Assembly (NCBI GenBank): GCA_950295325.1
Contig: OX485809.1
Span: 23,016,144 to 23,080,143 of the forward strand
Length of the DNA: 64,000 nt
From: Polytrichum commune
Lineage: Eukaryota; Streptophyta; Polytrichopsida; Polytrichales; Polytrichaceae
Direction of reading: 5' to 3'
A program made the translations under genes and the position numbers. Shown here piece after piece: positions 11,173 to 22,800 of this stretch (positions are counted from its first letter, which is position 1; every line of letters starts with the position of its first letter). The notes under the pieces are model-generated. The model was not told where the DNA came from, did not search any database, and worked only from the letters and a program-made list of their open reading frames with translations.

Positions 11173-11180
11173 GACAGATC
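11173..11180 (+). repeat. 8-bp target-site duplication of the giant hAT, left copy
   Basis: GACAGATC stands immediately left of the terminal CAGGG and recurs without change at 38069-38076, immediately right of the other terminus. An 8-bp duplication is characteristic of hAT transposases. Confidence 0.95.
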
Positions 11181-11193
11181 CAGGGTTGTCTAT

Positions 11194-11413
11194 TGTGTCG
11201 TGACGGAGGGTAATCCCGACATAATGTCGTGCCGTCACGACACGTATCCGTCACGACATTATGCCGGATGCTGTCTTTATCCTGACGGACTTGAATTTTA
11301 CCGATTTTTTTGTGTAATTACATTAACCCATTTCTGACACGTAGGATTTACAATGTCCACGTGTGATGACATGTCAGCAAAGTAAAGGTAAAGTGGGGAA
11401 AAATTTACTAGAG
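11194..11413. promoter_or_regulatory. hAT left subterminal region with CCGTCACGAC motifs
   Basis: The 10-mer GTCGTGACGG or its complement CCGTCACGAC occurs at 11197-11206, 11232-11241 and 11248-11257. The right end has the same word at 37990-37999 and 38006-38015, and a one-mismatch copy at 38040-38049. Repeated subterminal words in both orientations are the usual binding sites of hAT transposases. Binding is inferred. Confidence 0.6.
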
Positions 11414-11937
11414 CCCGTCCGCCCCCCCGTCCGCCTCCGTTCCCAACCCCCGTTCGCCCCCGTTCCCCCCCGTCCGCTCCCGTTCACAATCCCCGTTCGC
11501 CACCGTTCCCCCCCGTCCGCTCCCGTTCCCAACCCCGTCCGCTCCCGTTCCCAACCCCGTCCGCTCCCCCCTCTCCCGTCCGCCCCCCCCCCCCTCCCCC
11601 GTCCGCTCCACCCCCCTCCGTCCGCCCCCCCCCGTCCGTCCGCTCCCCCGTCCGCTCCCCCCCCCCCCCGTCCGCTCCCCCCCTCTGTCCGCTTCCCCGT
11701 CCGCTCCCCCCCTCTGTCCGCTTCCCCGTCCGCTCCCCCCCTCTGTCCGCTTCCCCGTCCGCTCCCCCCCGTCCGTCCACTCCCCCGTCCGCTCCCTTGT
11801 CCGCTCCCCCCCCCTCCGTCCGCCCCCCCGTCCGTCCGCTCCCCCGTCCGCTCCCCCCCCCCTCCGTCCGCCCCCCCGTCCGGTCCCCCCCCCCCCTCCG
11901 TCCGGTCCCCCCCCCCCTTCCGTCCGCTCCCCAGTCC
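11414..11937. repeat. C-rich tandem array upstream of the transposase gene
   Basis: About 520 bp built from CCGTCCGCTCCCC-type words with variants CCGTTCCC and CTGTCCGCTTCC, including three consecutive copies of a 29-bp unit at about 11680-11770. The minus strand is dense in G runs, so G-quadruplex formation is possible. The array ends 11 bp before the TATA box of the transposase gene. Related arrays precede the two other hAT-borne genes. Long Pro/Arg or Gly/Arg frames through it are compositional artefacts. Confidence 0.85.
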
Positions 11938-11948
11938 GATTCGAATAC

Positions 11949-11955
11949 TATAAAT
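11949..11955 (+). promoter_or_regulatory. Probable TATA box of the hAT transposase gene
   Basis: TATAAAT lies directly after the C-rich array and about 235 bp before the chosen ATG (12186). A good splice acceptor (TTTATTTGCAG, ending at 12171) sits between them, so the 5' leader probably contains an intron. Confidence 0.55.
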
Positions 11956-12185
11956 TGAGGGTTCAAGGTGCCATTTTTGCCTCCACTGACATAGTGTGTC
12001 TCAAGTCTTTTGATTCTCCTTTGAGGAGTGAGGATTGAATGCGTGAGACCCGAATGCAGAGGATACTTTGTCCAATCTAGTGACTGTGAATTAGGGTTGC
12101 CCTTGTGGCACTCTTGAACAGGACCTAGTATGCGATCAAAGTTACTTGCTCTAACTTGTTTTTATTTGCAGGTTTTGTTGAAGTC

Positions 12186-15100
12186 ATGCCACGCCGAAAT
12201 GATGCATGGGATCATTGGTACGAGGATAAGGGGATGGTTCCCGGTAAATCACAAAGGCAGGTTAAATGTAGGTTTTGCCCGTTCGTCATATCTTACCGAG
12301 GAAATAGAATGTTGGCCCACCTTGGTTATAGACCTCCTGTAGGGGGTGCTTGTGATGTTTCCACATGTAGGATGGTACCCCCGCATATTAGGGTCTTGTT
12401 TGAACATTGCGGAGGCATTGTGCCCTTACATGTAGGCATTGTAAATGAGGACTCTCCGGTGCCAGATATTGTACCTCTGGAGCCTATTATAGCGGACTCC
12501 GTAATTAGTGAAACAGAGCCTTTGCTTATGTCCCAATCCACTCAACATTCTGATGTTGTGATATATGGCACACCTCCTCGTGAACTACGTCAACTCAACA
12601 TAACGGAGGGGTTCAATGTGTCAACAAAACAACTCCTTGATAGAGCATGGGCAACGGCTTTTTATGAAGCTAACATTCCTTTCAACATTGTGAGACATCC
12701 TGCATTTGTTCATGCTGTGCGTGAAACTGCCCGTCATCGAATGCCAGCCTACACACCACCATCGTACAATGCCATCCGTACGAAGTTGTTAACTGATAAA
12801 AAGGTTGACCTAGATAGGCAAGTGAAGGAGAAGATGGGGAATTCCGTTGAAAAATACGGTGTTACAATATGTTGTGATGGATGGGACAACGTGCAAAACC
12901 GACCTCTCCTAAACGTTCTCCAATGCGGCACAAAGGGAGATGTTTTCTTGGGTACCATTGATACCACGGGAAATCACAAGGATCATGTATACGTTGCTGC
13001 TCAAATTCAACCATTTGTGGAAAAGGTTGGTCGACATAATGTGGTCCAGATTTGCACCGGCAATGCCCCAGTTATGGCCTCCGCTGCTCGCGACTTGATT
13101 CAAGCAAATCCTGATCTATATTTTCAAGGATGTGCTGCGCATTGCCTAGATCTCCTCTTAGAAGATTGGGGGAAGGAGGAATGGGTGAAAAAGTTGGTAA
13201 AAAAGGCGCGCCATATTTGTGTTTTTATCAAAAACCATCATGCTTCTCAAGCTATATTCCGGAGGTTGTCACCAAATCTCTCACTCCGCCTACCTGTAGA
13301 GACCCGTTTTGCAACGAACTTCATCATGATAGATCGTCTTCTTCAAGTACGCAATGCTTTGGAAAGAATGGTGGTTGATGAGGATTGGCCTACTCTAATG
13401 CGTGATATGAGGAGGAGATCTCGCACCTCTTACATGAAGGGCTCTGCTGTGCGAAGCTTTATACGTTCTGATGGATTCTGGAACACGTGCGAAAATTTCT
13501 TGTATATGGTGATCCCGGTTGTTAAAGCTCTTCGTGTATTTGATGGCAAGGCGCCTGCAATGGGAATGGCTTGGAGGGTCATGCATGATTTACAAACCCA
13601 TATTCGTGGATTCAGTAAACCTCCATTTCGCTTAAGCCCTGAGCTTGCTGCAAATGCTATGCTAACGTTTCAAAATAGATGGAGGTTGATGTTGAATGAT
13701 CTACATTGGGCTGGAGCGATGTTAAATCCGCTTCTACGTGGTTGGGCCCCACTCCATGAGGATGAGAATTCGAGGACAATCCTAAATCGAGTTCTTCGCA
13801 GGCTTGCTCAAGATGAGGACACTTATGTCCAAATCCTCCACCAGTACCAAGATTTCCTTGAAAATCGAGGGCCTTTTGCTGATTCTACTGACCCGAACGT
13901 GCATGCCGCACCTCTCCATGAATGGTGGGATGCAATGGGAGGTGGAGCTAAAGCCCTCCAAACAATAGCAAGACGTATCCTTGCACAAGTATGTTCCGCA
14001 TCCGCATGTGAACGCAATTGGAGCATGTACTCATATGTTCACAACAAGAGTCGCAATCGCTTGAAGCATAGTTGTGCCGAGGACCTCGTCTACATATATA
14101 CCAATAGTAGGCTCATTCGACATCGGAGGGGCCCAAGACCTGCGCAATGGTACGAATTGAATGAGGTCCATTCTGACGATGACCTTGACGAAGAAGATGA
14201 CAATGAAGATGACGTGGATCCAAATGATAGTGCAGGAAATGATGTTGACAACAATGTTGATGACATCGACTTTGATTTGGATGACCTCGATTCCGAGAAT
14301 CATGATTCAGAAGATGAGGATGGCAATGGTAGTGATGGAAACCTTGGGGTGTTTGATTTTGATGAACCGGATGTCCCCCAACATAATGACGGAATGCATG
14401 ACGATCATGAGGGGTCTATTGGAGGACCGCCTTTTGAAACTCTCCACATTGGACAAGGGTTTCGCCCTGCCCATAATGTTGCTATGGGGGCAAGTGAGAA
14501 TGTAGGAATTGAAGTAGATTCCTTGCAACCTTGGAGCGATTCTCTTTCTTTTGGTGAAGGTGACAATGTACTACCCGCAAATGAGCCAACGCACGTTCAA
14601 CAGGATCCATTTCCAGCCCGAGTACATTCTGAATCCATGGACGCCTCCCTCATATCCAACCATCGTATAGAAGATCAAACACCCAATGTTCCTGAAATAC
14701 CTACAACTCGATTCCGTGCTCTTCAAAGAACTGCATCAACCTCTACGGTGCAAGTGCATGCACAAGGTCAACGTCGTCCTCTCACTCGAAGTATTGCCAA
14801 TACTTCTAGATTGGGTGTTTCACGTGCAACTGCGGTGGGTGCTACTTTGGTTGCTATATACAATGTTTCAAGAAATGTTACTACAGAGGCGCCACGTCGT
14901 CATTCTGTTTGTCGACATGTTGTTGAGAACATACCAATTGCAATTCCATCCGCATCAGTTTCACTTCCACACAGTCAATCCAATGGAACATGTGGCCTTG
15001 GAGTTGGAGGCGGAAGTACAACGGGGGATGCTTTTATAGATGGAAGTAGAGATGAAGTGCACTCAAGTCGTGGTACGGGTGGAGGGCGTCAGAGAACTAC

Positions 15101-15383
15101 GAGAGGTGTCAAACGTACTAGGAAGAGGTATCAGGGAAGATCGCTTCCGTTTACTGCTGAAGACTACAATGAAGATGAGGGTAGACCACATCTAGATGAA
15201 AATGGCATACAGGATGCAGAGGGCTCCCGGCCGACCAAGAAGATAATTTTCTCACAACGTGACCGAGAGTTGCATCTTCGGAGCGCGACTCCCCAAACGG
15301 ATGATGATTGCAGCACAGACGAGTCTGAAGAGGACCCAAGATGTGTCGGAGCAAATGATCCCACAGTACGGATTCGAACGTAA
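12186..15383 (+). CDS. hAT-family transposase with BED finger and acidic C-terminal extension
   Basis: A 1065-codon uninterrupted frame. ATG 12186 (MPRRNDAWDHW) is chosen because the frame upstream crosses a splice acceptor at 12171 and a BED finger follows at once: Cys28-x2-Cys31, His45, Cys61. Next come the DUF659/RNase-H-like core with CCDGWDN (Asp231, first catalytic Asp), the CAAHC helix (about 316-320), and the hAT dimerisation region (about 600-650: AQVCSASACERNWSMYSYVH with the catalytic Glu of CERNWS). The second catalytic Asp, normally in TDN, reads TGN here (Gly292, GGC at 13059-13061), so this copy is probably catalytically dead through one A-to-G change. The last 400 residues, unusual for the family, include a long Asp/Glu tract (about 660-720) and a basic patch (RTTRGVKRTRKR). 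Excision and insertion of the host element is the family role. An AATAAA follows at 15541. Confidence 0.9.
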   Translation: MPRRNDAWDHWYEDKGMVPGKSQRQVKCRFCPFVISYRGNRMLAHLGYRPPVGGACDVSTCRMVPPHIRVLFEHCGGIVPLHVGIVNEDSPVPDIVPLEPIIADSVISETEPLLMSQSTQHSDVVIYGTPPRELRQLNITEGFNVSTKQLLDRAWATAFYEANIPFNIVRHPAFVHAVRETARHRMPAYTPPSYNAIRTKLLTDKKVDLDRQVKEKMGNSVEKYGVTICCDGWDNVQNRPLLNVLQCGTKGDVFLGTIDTTGNHKDHVYVAAQIQPFVEKVGRHNVVQICTGNAPVMASAARDLIQANPDLYFQGCAAHCLDLLLEDWGKEEWVKKLVKKARHICVFIKNHHASQAIFRRLSPNLSLRLPVETRFATNFIMIDRLLQVRNALERMVVDEDWPTLMRDMRRRSRTSYMKGSAVRSFIRSDGFWNTCENFLYMVIPVVKALRVFDGKAPAMGMAWRVMHDLQTHIRGFSKPPFRLSPELAANAMLTFQNRWRLMLNDLHWAGAMLNPLLRGWAPLHEDENSRTILNRVLRRLAQDEDTYVQILHQYQDFLENRGPFADSTDPNVHAAPLHEWWDAMGGGAKALQTIARRILAQVCSASACERNWSMYSYVHNKSRNRLKHSCAEDLVYIYTNSRLIRHRRGPRPAQWYELNEVHSDDDLDEEDDNEDDVDPNDSAGNDVDNNVDDIDFDLDDLDSENHDSEDEDGNGSDGNLGVFDFDEPDVPQHNDGMHDDHEGSIGGPPFETLHIGQGFRPAHNVAMGASENVGIEVDSLQPWSDSLSFGEGDNVLPANEPTHVQQDPFPARVHSESMDASLISNHRIEDQTPNVPEIPTTRFRALQRTASTSTVQVHAQGQRRPLTRSIANTSRLGVSRATAVGATLVAIYNVSRNVTTEAPRRHSVCRHVVENIPIAIPSASVSLPHSQSNGTCGLGVGGGSTTGDAFIDGSRDEVHSSRGTGGGRQRTTRGVKRTRKRYQGRSLPFTAEDYNEDEGRPHLDENGIQDAEGSRPTKKIIFSQRDRELHLRSATPQTDDDCSTDESEEDPRCVGANDPTVRIRT

Positions 15384-16082
15384 TGGTTTTGCACAAATGT
15401 GGTATTTCGGTGCTCCCACGTACTTCCATAATTTATTACTTACGTCAAAATTGATACAAGTTACAACCTTAGGGCCTTCGGTAAGACATTTAGACCACAA
15501 AGCGAACGTTACCTTCGAAGTTGTAACATTTTATTATAGTAATAAAATTATTTATTGCATGTTTTTTAAAATTTTGAAAATACAATATGGTTGTCAACTT
15601 AGCATTGCAATTAATCTCCAATAACATGCTATGCCTTTATTAATTGCTATTTTGTATAATTCTTACTGTGAATGGAGTTTTATGTTTATTTATTGAGCTT
15701 CTTAAAGAATATGTTTTTATAAATATTGCAATCCCCTATTGCTCGATTGTACATGCTTCGTTGGTGACATCCTCTTTTTGAGGACCTTTCTATCCGTTTT
15801 ATATAATTATATCTTTATGTGATATTCAATATTGACTATGTAGTCAATAGTACTTTTGGTTAGACTATCATATGAATTACTAATATTCAAGTAAGTTTTT
15901 AAATGTTTCAAATAACATTAAAACATGTGGCATCCATATGTTATCTTTTACACGATCTTAGAAATGACAACTTGTCGGTAAATCCTCTTTATATTACATA
16001 TACTTTGAACATGAAATATGTTCATTGTGTCCAAAGTCTTCATCCGTTCCTATACAACTTCCTAAACATGGTACAAAAATGC
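15384..16082. other. Convergent 3' spacer between transposase and RING-like gene
   Basis: An A/T-rich stretch with no coding signal. It holds AATAAA at 15541-15546, a likely poly(A) signal of the transposase, and on the minus strand AATAAA words (plus-strand TTTATT near 15636 and 15686) that could end the opposing RING-like transcript. Confidence 0.6.
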
Positions 16083-17996
16083 CTAATCCGAATCTGAATC
16101 GAGGTCTATTCTAGCTGAAGTAGATCCTCGTCGTGCTCGTGATGATTCCCCCGCTTCCATGCTTTGCGTTGTTCCACGGGTGAGGTATGGACGACTACCA
16201 GAAGACAATGGAACGGCATTACGTGGTCTAGGCCCACCATTTGGCCATCTCAATACCACATCATCCGCAACTCTATGCAAGAGTGCATCAATTGCAGCCA
16301 ACTGCAGCCTGTTCTTGTGGTACCCCACCTCTAACTGCAATTCATATCTCGGATCCCGTTCCGTAGGCATGTCATCTGCATCTTCTTCCAAATCATGCTC
16401 CGATACTGATTCGAGACCTGCTGCATTGTACCAAGGAGGATGAATGCCTCTCTTTAATTGTCTGCTGGTTGAATCCCAATGCCATTCAAGAGTTTGGTAC
16501 AAAAATCTTTTCAAGCCATGATCGGGGGGCTTGTTGGGATACAACTCGTCTGCAACATATAAAATTTGACGTGCATTCCGTGTCCAGTCGCCATCTCTGT
16601 TCTCATGCCATAGCTCAACATTGGCACAATTGTATAACCAACTCCACTCAACATTCTCTCCATCAAACTCTTGAAGATCGAAGGGAAAGTCCCATGGCTT
16701 TAATACCCAGTCGTTAGGCATGTAATCCCGAAGGCCAAATTGGAGGTACAAACGAGGGTGGAAGGGTGATCTGCAATTAGGACATTGGCGTTTCTTGATT
16801 ATATTCTCTATTAGACATTGTGGATGGAATTGGGCCCCACATGATCCAGCTTGATAGCATCCCTCTGGGCCAAATGGACATTGGCAAATCGCACATGCGG
16901 TTCCGTCGAAGACCATTGTATGTGGATTTGGCCATAACAACTCACCCCTCATGCGGAATGGATATTCATGCACTTGGGTCACATCCCAATGGTGATCTGG
17001 GTCGGTCACTTGACGCCAATCGATGCTCCCGCTTGGCAATGTCCACTCATTATCCCTATCCCACCTACTAGGGTACATCTGCTCATCTTCTGGCCATGAC
17101 GTGAGCATCATATTCCGCATTTTCTGATTGCGGTTCCATTCTTTCTGGATGCTCTCAAACTCAGCTTCAAATTGATGAGCCTTGGCCATAGCAAGCAATG
17201 TGCTTGTCCTCATATTTTTGCGCTCCACAATCGCATCCAACAGAGATTTCTTCAACCTTGCATTCTGCTCCTCCAGTCCGCCAATCTTGGCTTCGTGATC
17301 AACAACCACTTTATTGACCACTTGAAGTTGTTGTTGCATGTCCACCACCTCCTTTTGCAAAGCCTCCATCTTTCCTCGCATTACTTCATTCCTCATACAT
17401 ACCTCCAAAGCTTGTGACTTTGCAATCTTGGCCTCCCGTAAAGCTGCGTCCCTCTCTGCTTCCAAAGACTGAAGGTTAATTGGTGTACTACTTGAACTGC
17501 TAGCCTCCTCCATCGTAAGTGTTGCAACTCGATTTTCCAACTCGAAAATCATCGTTTTATACTCACGAATTTCCAACGCATGTTGCTTACGCAATTCCTC
17601 CATTCTGCTCTCCGTCGGGTCCACTCCATGTTCACCAAGGTTTACCTCGTCTAGGACCTCGTTAACCACGTCGTTGATCAGGTTGTTGACCTCGACATTT
17701 GCCTCCATGCCCTCATCCATATGCTCAAACGCCTCCTCGATGGCCATCTGCACGTCATTGGCTGGTCGTTTACGATTACGTGATTTTTTTGGTTCCCGAC
17801 CCTCTAGAATTGGGGCCCCAGGCTCGTCCACTAGTCGAGGATTCCTCTTGAACCACTCCGGAACCGGAGTGTATGGAATATCTGGAACTGTGCATTTAGT
17901 GAATGCAATTCCGATACCCCCAAATTTTTGACCATGCAGGGTAGCCAAACTTGACCAATCCACCCTAACTCGCAACACGTGCTCCGCATACATCAT
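16083..17996 (-). pseudogene. Coiled-coil/RING-like cargo protein of the hAT, 3' part (split by gypsy)
   Basis: This is the downstream 637 codons of a hAT-borne gene whose 5' part is at 28870-29289; removing the gypsy element and one ACACG copy joins both in frame (SVAC then MMYAEHVLR). In order: a conserved-looking N-terminal block, a basic patch (KKSRNRKRP), an acidic stretch, a coiled coil of about 170 residues (MEELRKQHALEIREYKTM onward), then a RING-like finger CAIC...SCGAQFHPQC...CPNC (plus strand about 16780-16905). One metal ligand of a classic RING-H2 is replaced: CGAQFH instead of CGHxFH. The finger is followed by a Trp-rich segment, and the tail ends DLDSDSD. RING proteins often act as ubiquitin ligases, but the altered ligand leaves the function open. 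No closer family was recognised. Confidence 0.7.
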
Positions 17997-18001
17997 ACAC
18001 G
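17997..18001. repeat. 5-bp target-site duplication of the gypsy element
   Basis: ACACG directly precedes the left LTR and recurs at 28870-28874 directly after the right LTR. Five bases is the standard duplication of Ty3/gypsy integrases. Confidence 0.9.
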
Positions 18002-19830
18002 TGTGAGGCCAAACCCCCCACCCTTAAGCGTCCGTAGTCCGAGTAGTGGGTTTGGGCTCACATTCCTCCGCGGTATTGGATTTGGACTCGGATGAGTCCA
18101 TAGTGCAAGGTTCACCCTTCAAGTGGTCTTGGATTTAACTTTGGTCTTTGCTTCCTTTGTCTTGCCATCGCGAGAGTGCTCCACATTCTCCATTAATTTG
18201 TGCACGTGGTTTATTTTTAAAGAGAGGATGCAAGTGTTAAAAAAACACTATTCTCTATAGTCAATCTCAAATACATTTACTTGTGAAAGCCACACATAAC
18301 ACTAACTAGCATAATGTAACTAACTACTTGTCTATGAGCTAATTAGGTAGGCTATCTACTAAGCTCCTTCATGAACCCATCTCTTTACTTTCTAATTACA
18401 TAAACCTAGCTCCTTCATAAACCCAGCTCCTTCATAAACCCAGCTTCTTAGCTTCTAACTAAACAAACCCAGCTCCTTCATAAACCCAGCTCCTTCATGA
18501 ACCCAGCTCCTTAGCTTCTAACTAAACAAACCCAGGTCCTTCATAAACCCAGCTCTTTACTTTCTAACTAAACAAACCCAGCTCCTTCATAAACCCAGCT
18601 CCTTCATAAACCCACAACTTTGTAGTTGTAATCCCCAACTACCTCACTAATTATTCAAGCCCTTAACTAATCTTCCTACCTAATTTCCCTAATTCTACTA
18701 ACAACCCCTTTCTAATCACACAATTCTTCTCTAATCCTAAAATCCTAAAATCCTAGAGAGGAGAGGGGGAGAGAGAATTTCCTAACTTCACTAAGACTAA
18801 CTAATCCACACAAGTATATTTTTGCACTCATCACAACATCAAGTGCTCAACTCTTAAACATGGAACTTGCAACCACGTGTATTCAAAACATGAACTTAAA
18901 GTACCACAAATTGGAATCATGAATTAACTTTAAAATCCTTCACGTCAACACTAATTCTACCAAGAGGTCAAGCCCTCTTCAAGGCTAACAAGCCTTGGCT
19001 CTCAAACTAAAAACTAAGCACACACATGTGCTCCAATATGGCTTCCCACACCCACACTTATAACTCGTGGGGTGCCTTGGAGCACAAAGGAAAGAGAGGG
19101 TGAGTGAGGGAAGAATGAGGGATTATATAGTAAGCTTGAGGGGGTGAGCACCCTCAAGGCTCACGATAAGCCCTTGAGATTTCCTCCTACTTAGTAGGCG
19201 CCAATCCTATCTTCTAAGCCTTCCTCCCTCAAATGATCAACAAGGATCCTAATTCGAACATTTAACTAGCCTTGGCTTTCTACCTACCACACTTTACTAA
19301 ACTTGGGATGCTTCAACCCAAACTTAGCCTCCTTCGCTTTCCGCCGCCATAACTTTCTCCCCTTACTTTCCCAAATCGTCGCTCACCACTTAATTCAAAC
19401 CACGATGCTTAACTCGTGATTTGATTGGTGCTTTGAGAATTTGCTTATCCTCCACCTTGCATTCTTCCTTGGGCCTTCCCCATTAAGTGGCCATGATGAG
19501 GTGGTCCACTTGTGCGCTCCATGTGATCCTCCATTCATCCCAATTCGAATGCACTTGCCTCTTGAGTCACTTTGGTTGTCTCCATCCATTTGTACTAGCC
19601 TACTCACTAACTACTCAATCCAAGTTCTCCTTACCTATCCTCATTCACTCAAATCCTTCCGAAGGTAAAAACACAATAACAACTCACATCCTAGCCTCTT
19701 ACAACATGGTACTTCTAAGACTAACATTTCATTCTTTTTATATTTTTGTGAAGTAACATGCTACTTCAAAGTGCATCAACTAACGTTTCAAGGGTCTAAG
19801 ACTAAATGTGGGCACCCTTTTGGGCTCACA
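18002..19830 (-). repeat. Gypsy 3' LTR (relative to gag-pol)
   Basis: Read on the minus strand it contains a TATA box CTATATAA (19130-19123) about 700 bp from its start and AATAAA (18215-18210) about 210 bp before its end, which fits U3-R-U5 order and the gag-pol direction. A minisatellite of about 17 bp (CCCAGCTCCTTCATAAA with variants) fills about 18400-18615. Confidence 0.9.
18400..18615. repeat. Minisatellite CCCAGCTCCTTCATAAA in the LTR
   Basis: Tandem and interspersed copies of a 17-bp unit, interrupted by TTCTAACTAAACAAA segments. The other LTR carries the same array at about 27439-27654. Confidence 0.8.
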
Positions 19831-19891
19831 TAATTGGCGACCATCGGGGGATGAATCCAAACATCTCTTGCTCCAAGGGTAAGTTGCCTAG
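19831..19891 (-). other. Gypsy gag-pol to 3' LTR junction without a polypurine tract
   Basis: Only 61 bp separate the gag-pol stop from the 3' LTR. The sequence abutting the LTR reads CCCCCGATGGTCGCCAATTA on the element strand, which is not purine-rich. On the opposite strand it reads TAATTGGCGACC, resembling a primer-binding site and mirroring the TAATTGGTGCGTCC at the other LTR. Confidence 0.5.
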
Positions 19892-22800
19892 TCAAGCTCG
19901 GTACTCCTTACATCTACTTCCCGATGTACGGGTAGGAAAGAGCTCACCATTCAACGTTTCCAATTGAATTGAATTATTAGGAAAGACCTCATAGACAAGG
20001 TAAGGTCCTAACCATACCGCATTGAATTTCGCCGGAAATTCAAGCTTTCGTGCGTCTTGAATCATGACCATCATTCCCGGTGTTAGGGCCCTTCTCTTAT
20101 GTCGTTTGTCGAAAGTAATCTTTCTCCTTCTTTGGATTGCCTCAATATGTTGAGCCGCCATTCTCCTCCCTTCGTCAAGTGCTTCCAAATCGGTTAGTTG
20201 ATTTCGTAAGGATTGACTTTCGTTAAGTCTCGTACTCACGGCCACCCTAAGTGACTCGACTTCATATTCGATTGGTAGTGTCGCTTCAAGACCATAGACT
20301 AAGGAAAATGGTGTAGCACGCGTAGTTACCTTATAGGTTGTACGGTATGCCCAAAGTGCCGCCGTTAGTTTCGTATCCCAATCCCGCTTCGAGTCTATAA
20401 CCGTCTTGCGTAGTATACTCACCAAAATTCCGTTAACCCTTTCCGTTTGTCCATTGGTTTGTGGGTGGTAGGGAGTAGTCTTCCGGTGATCAATTTTAAA
20501 TTTCTCTGTCATCTCTCGAATCAAGTCATTCAAAAAGTGAGTACCTCTATCGCTTACTAGGATCTTCGGCACCCCGAACCGCGAAATTATGTTTTCGTAC
20601 ATAAATGTTGCCGCGTGTTCCGCCGTGTCGGTCTTCACCGCTTTGGCTTCCGCCCACTTGGTGAGGTATTCGGTTGCCACCACAATATATTTCATTCCTT
20701 TTGAAGATTGGGGATGGACCTCACCCACATAGTCGATGCCCCATTTTTCGAAAGGAATTAAGGGTAATGATACATGTAAAGGCATCTCCATTCTAAGGTC
20801 GTTTCGGGCATACCGTTGGCAAGCGTCGCATTTCCTTACATAGTCATGGGCGTCCTTAAATAGTGTAGGCCAAAAGTAGCCCGCTCTAAGTATTTTTTGC
20901 CCGGTGAGTTGACCCGAGAAGTGACCGCCGCAAGCGCTATCGTGGCAAGCGATTAAAATCGCTTCAACCTCCGTTTTTGACACGCATCGTCGTAAAATAC
21001 CATCGGACCCCCTTCTAAACAACCTATGGCCCACTACAACAAATTGCCTACTATTTACCCTCACCTTCCTTCTCTCTTCTTTTGTCCACTCTTTGGGCAA
21101 CTTGTGGGTTGTTAGAAATTCCACTATGCCCGCATACCACGCCGGTGTAGAAGTGACCACAAAGAGGCTATCATCTACTAACATATCATTTACCGGATTT
21201 TTTCCTATCTCCTCCGACAACCTAGACAAGTGGTCCGCTTGTAAATGCATACGACCCGGTTTATATTCCACCGTGTAGTCGAATTCTTCTAATAACAAAA
21301 CCCACCTAGCTAACCTACCACTTAACTCCGCCTTGTTAATTAGATACTTGATAGCCATGTGGTCAACAAAAAATACAACCGGGTTGCACATGAGGTAATG
21401 CCTAAACTTTTTAACGGAAAACACCATGGCTAGGCACTCCCTCTCCGTTGTAGAGTAGTTTCTTTCGGCGGGGGTCAATTGCTTACTCGCATAAGCTATA
21501 GGTTGATCCTTCTCTTTTTCTCCCGTTGCTTGACAAAGCGCACTCCCTATTGCCACATTACTAGCATCACAATAGACGTGAAAATGTTTACCCCAATTGG
21601 GTGGTATCAACACCGGATAGGTGCTCAACCTATCCCGCAATTCCTCAAAGGCTTTTTGACAAGCATCCGTCCACTCGAATTTGACATCCTTTTTGAGCAA
21701 ATGGGTAATGGGCACCGCTATCTTTGAAAAATTAGGAATAAGTTCCCGGTACCATCCCACATGTCCTAACAACTTAGAGATCCCCTTGGAATTGGTTGGA
21801 GTTGCCAAGTCGCTTATGGCCGCAATCTTATCCGGATCGGGTTCTCTACCTTTCTCACTAACAACATAACCCAACAACACTCCCTTATTCACTCCCAAAA
21901 ATGTCTTATCCGGGTTCAATGCTAACCTCATCTTCCTACACCTAACCAATGCCTCCCTAACACAATGTAGGTGATCATCCACATTACTTTGTGTGCTAAA
22001 ATCGTCCACAAAGACGGTCATGGATTTGAACAACAAGTCGGTGAAGATATACATTACTAATCGTTGGAAAGTAGCCGGGGCATTACATAACCCAAATGGC
22101 ATCACTACCCACACAAAAGTACCCCAAGGTGTAGTAAAAGCCGTTTTATGGATATCTTGGAGGGCTATGGAAATTTGATTATAACCCGCATACCCATCCA
22201 TAAAGGTATATCGCGAATGACCTCCAACCTCCTCAAGCAACAAGGTGATAAAAGGTAAGGGGAAGTGATCCTTTTGTGTGCACGAATTCAATTTCCTATA
22301 GTCGACACAAACCCTTAATTTCCCATTTTTTTTCTTTACTAAGACCATAAGAGAAACCCAATCCGTGATTTCCACCGGCTTGATAAACCCGGCCTTCAAT
22401 AACCTTTCCAATTCCGCTTTCACCAACAATTGCAATTGAGGATTCATCCTCCTCTCCTTTTGTCTAATTGGCCTCGCCCCCGGAATTAAAGGAATCCGGT
22501 GCTCTACCATTTCCCTAGGAATTCCCTTAAGCTCATCGTAGGACCATGCAAAAGTATCACTAAACTCATCCACCAAATTGCTATACTCCCTAACCTCTTT
22601 CTCCCCCAATTTGGAGCCCATCTTCATTTGTCGGGTTTTTCCATTCTTTAATTTCACATCCACGTACCGCCAATCCGCTTCCGACACATGTGCTTGTTCC
22701 TCTTTGTTCCGATACCAATCGGAAGGCACATTGGGGTAATCTTTCACATCTTGACCTACAACTATCCCCGTAGACGTGGTCTTGAAATGTAAAGGCTCCT

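Larger units (their letters stand above)
1..11180 (+). mobile_element. Non-LTR retrotransposon (Dualen/RandI-like, 2A-bearing), 5' part
   Basis: The left part of a long non-LTR retrotransposon; its 5' end lies at or beyond the window edge. In order it shows ORF1, a repetitive A/C-rich coding block, a 2A motif, an APE endonuclease, reverse transcriptase, a Dam-like block and RNase H. It is cut at 11180 by a hAT insertion and resumes at 38069, where a CCHC finger and a restriction-like endonuclease follow in the same reading frame. Without the insertion the element is at least 12.2 kb, well above the usual 6-7 kb of plant LINEs. APE plus RLE in one element is known for the Dualen/RandI clade of green algae. 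Several stops and frameshifts in ORF1 and ORF2 show that this copy is inactive. The clade assignment is inference from domain order; a reverse-transcriptase tree would settle it. Confidence 0.85.

Noticed and set aside
11408-11966. Pro/Arg- and Gly/Arg-rich frames on both strands
   Set aside because: They follow the CCGTCCGC array composition; every frame is stop-poor there.
14031-14528. Met/Thr- and Ile/Val-rich frames over the acidic tract of the transposase
   Set aside because: Out-of-frame and antisense shadows of the Asp/Glu codons.
19395-19756. Small frames inside the LTRs, identical at 28434-28795
   Set aside because: LTR sequence copied twice; no domain.
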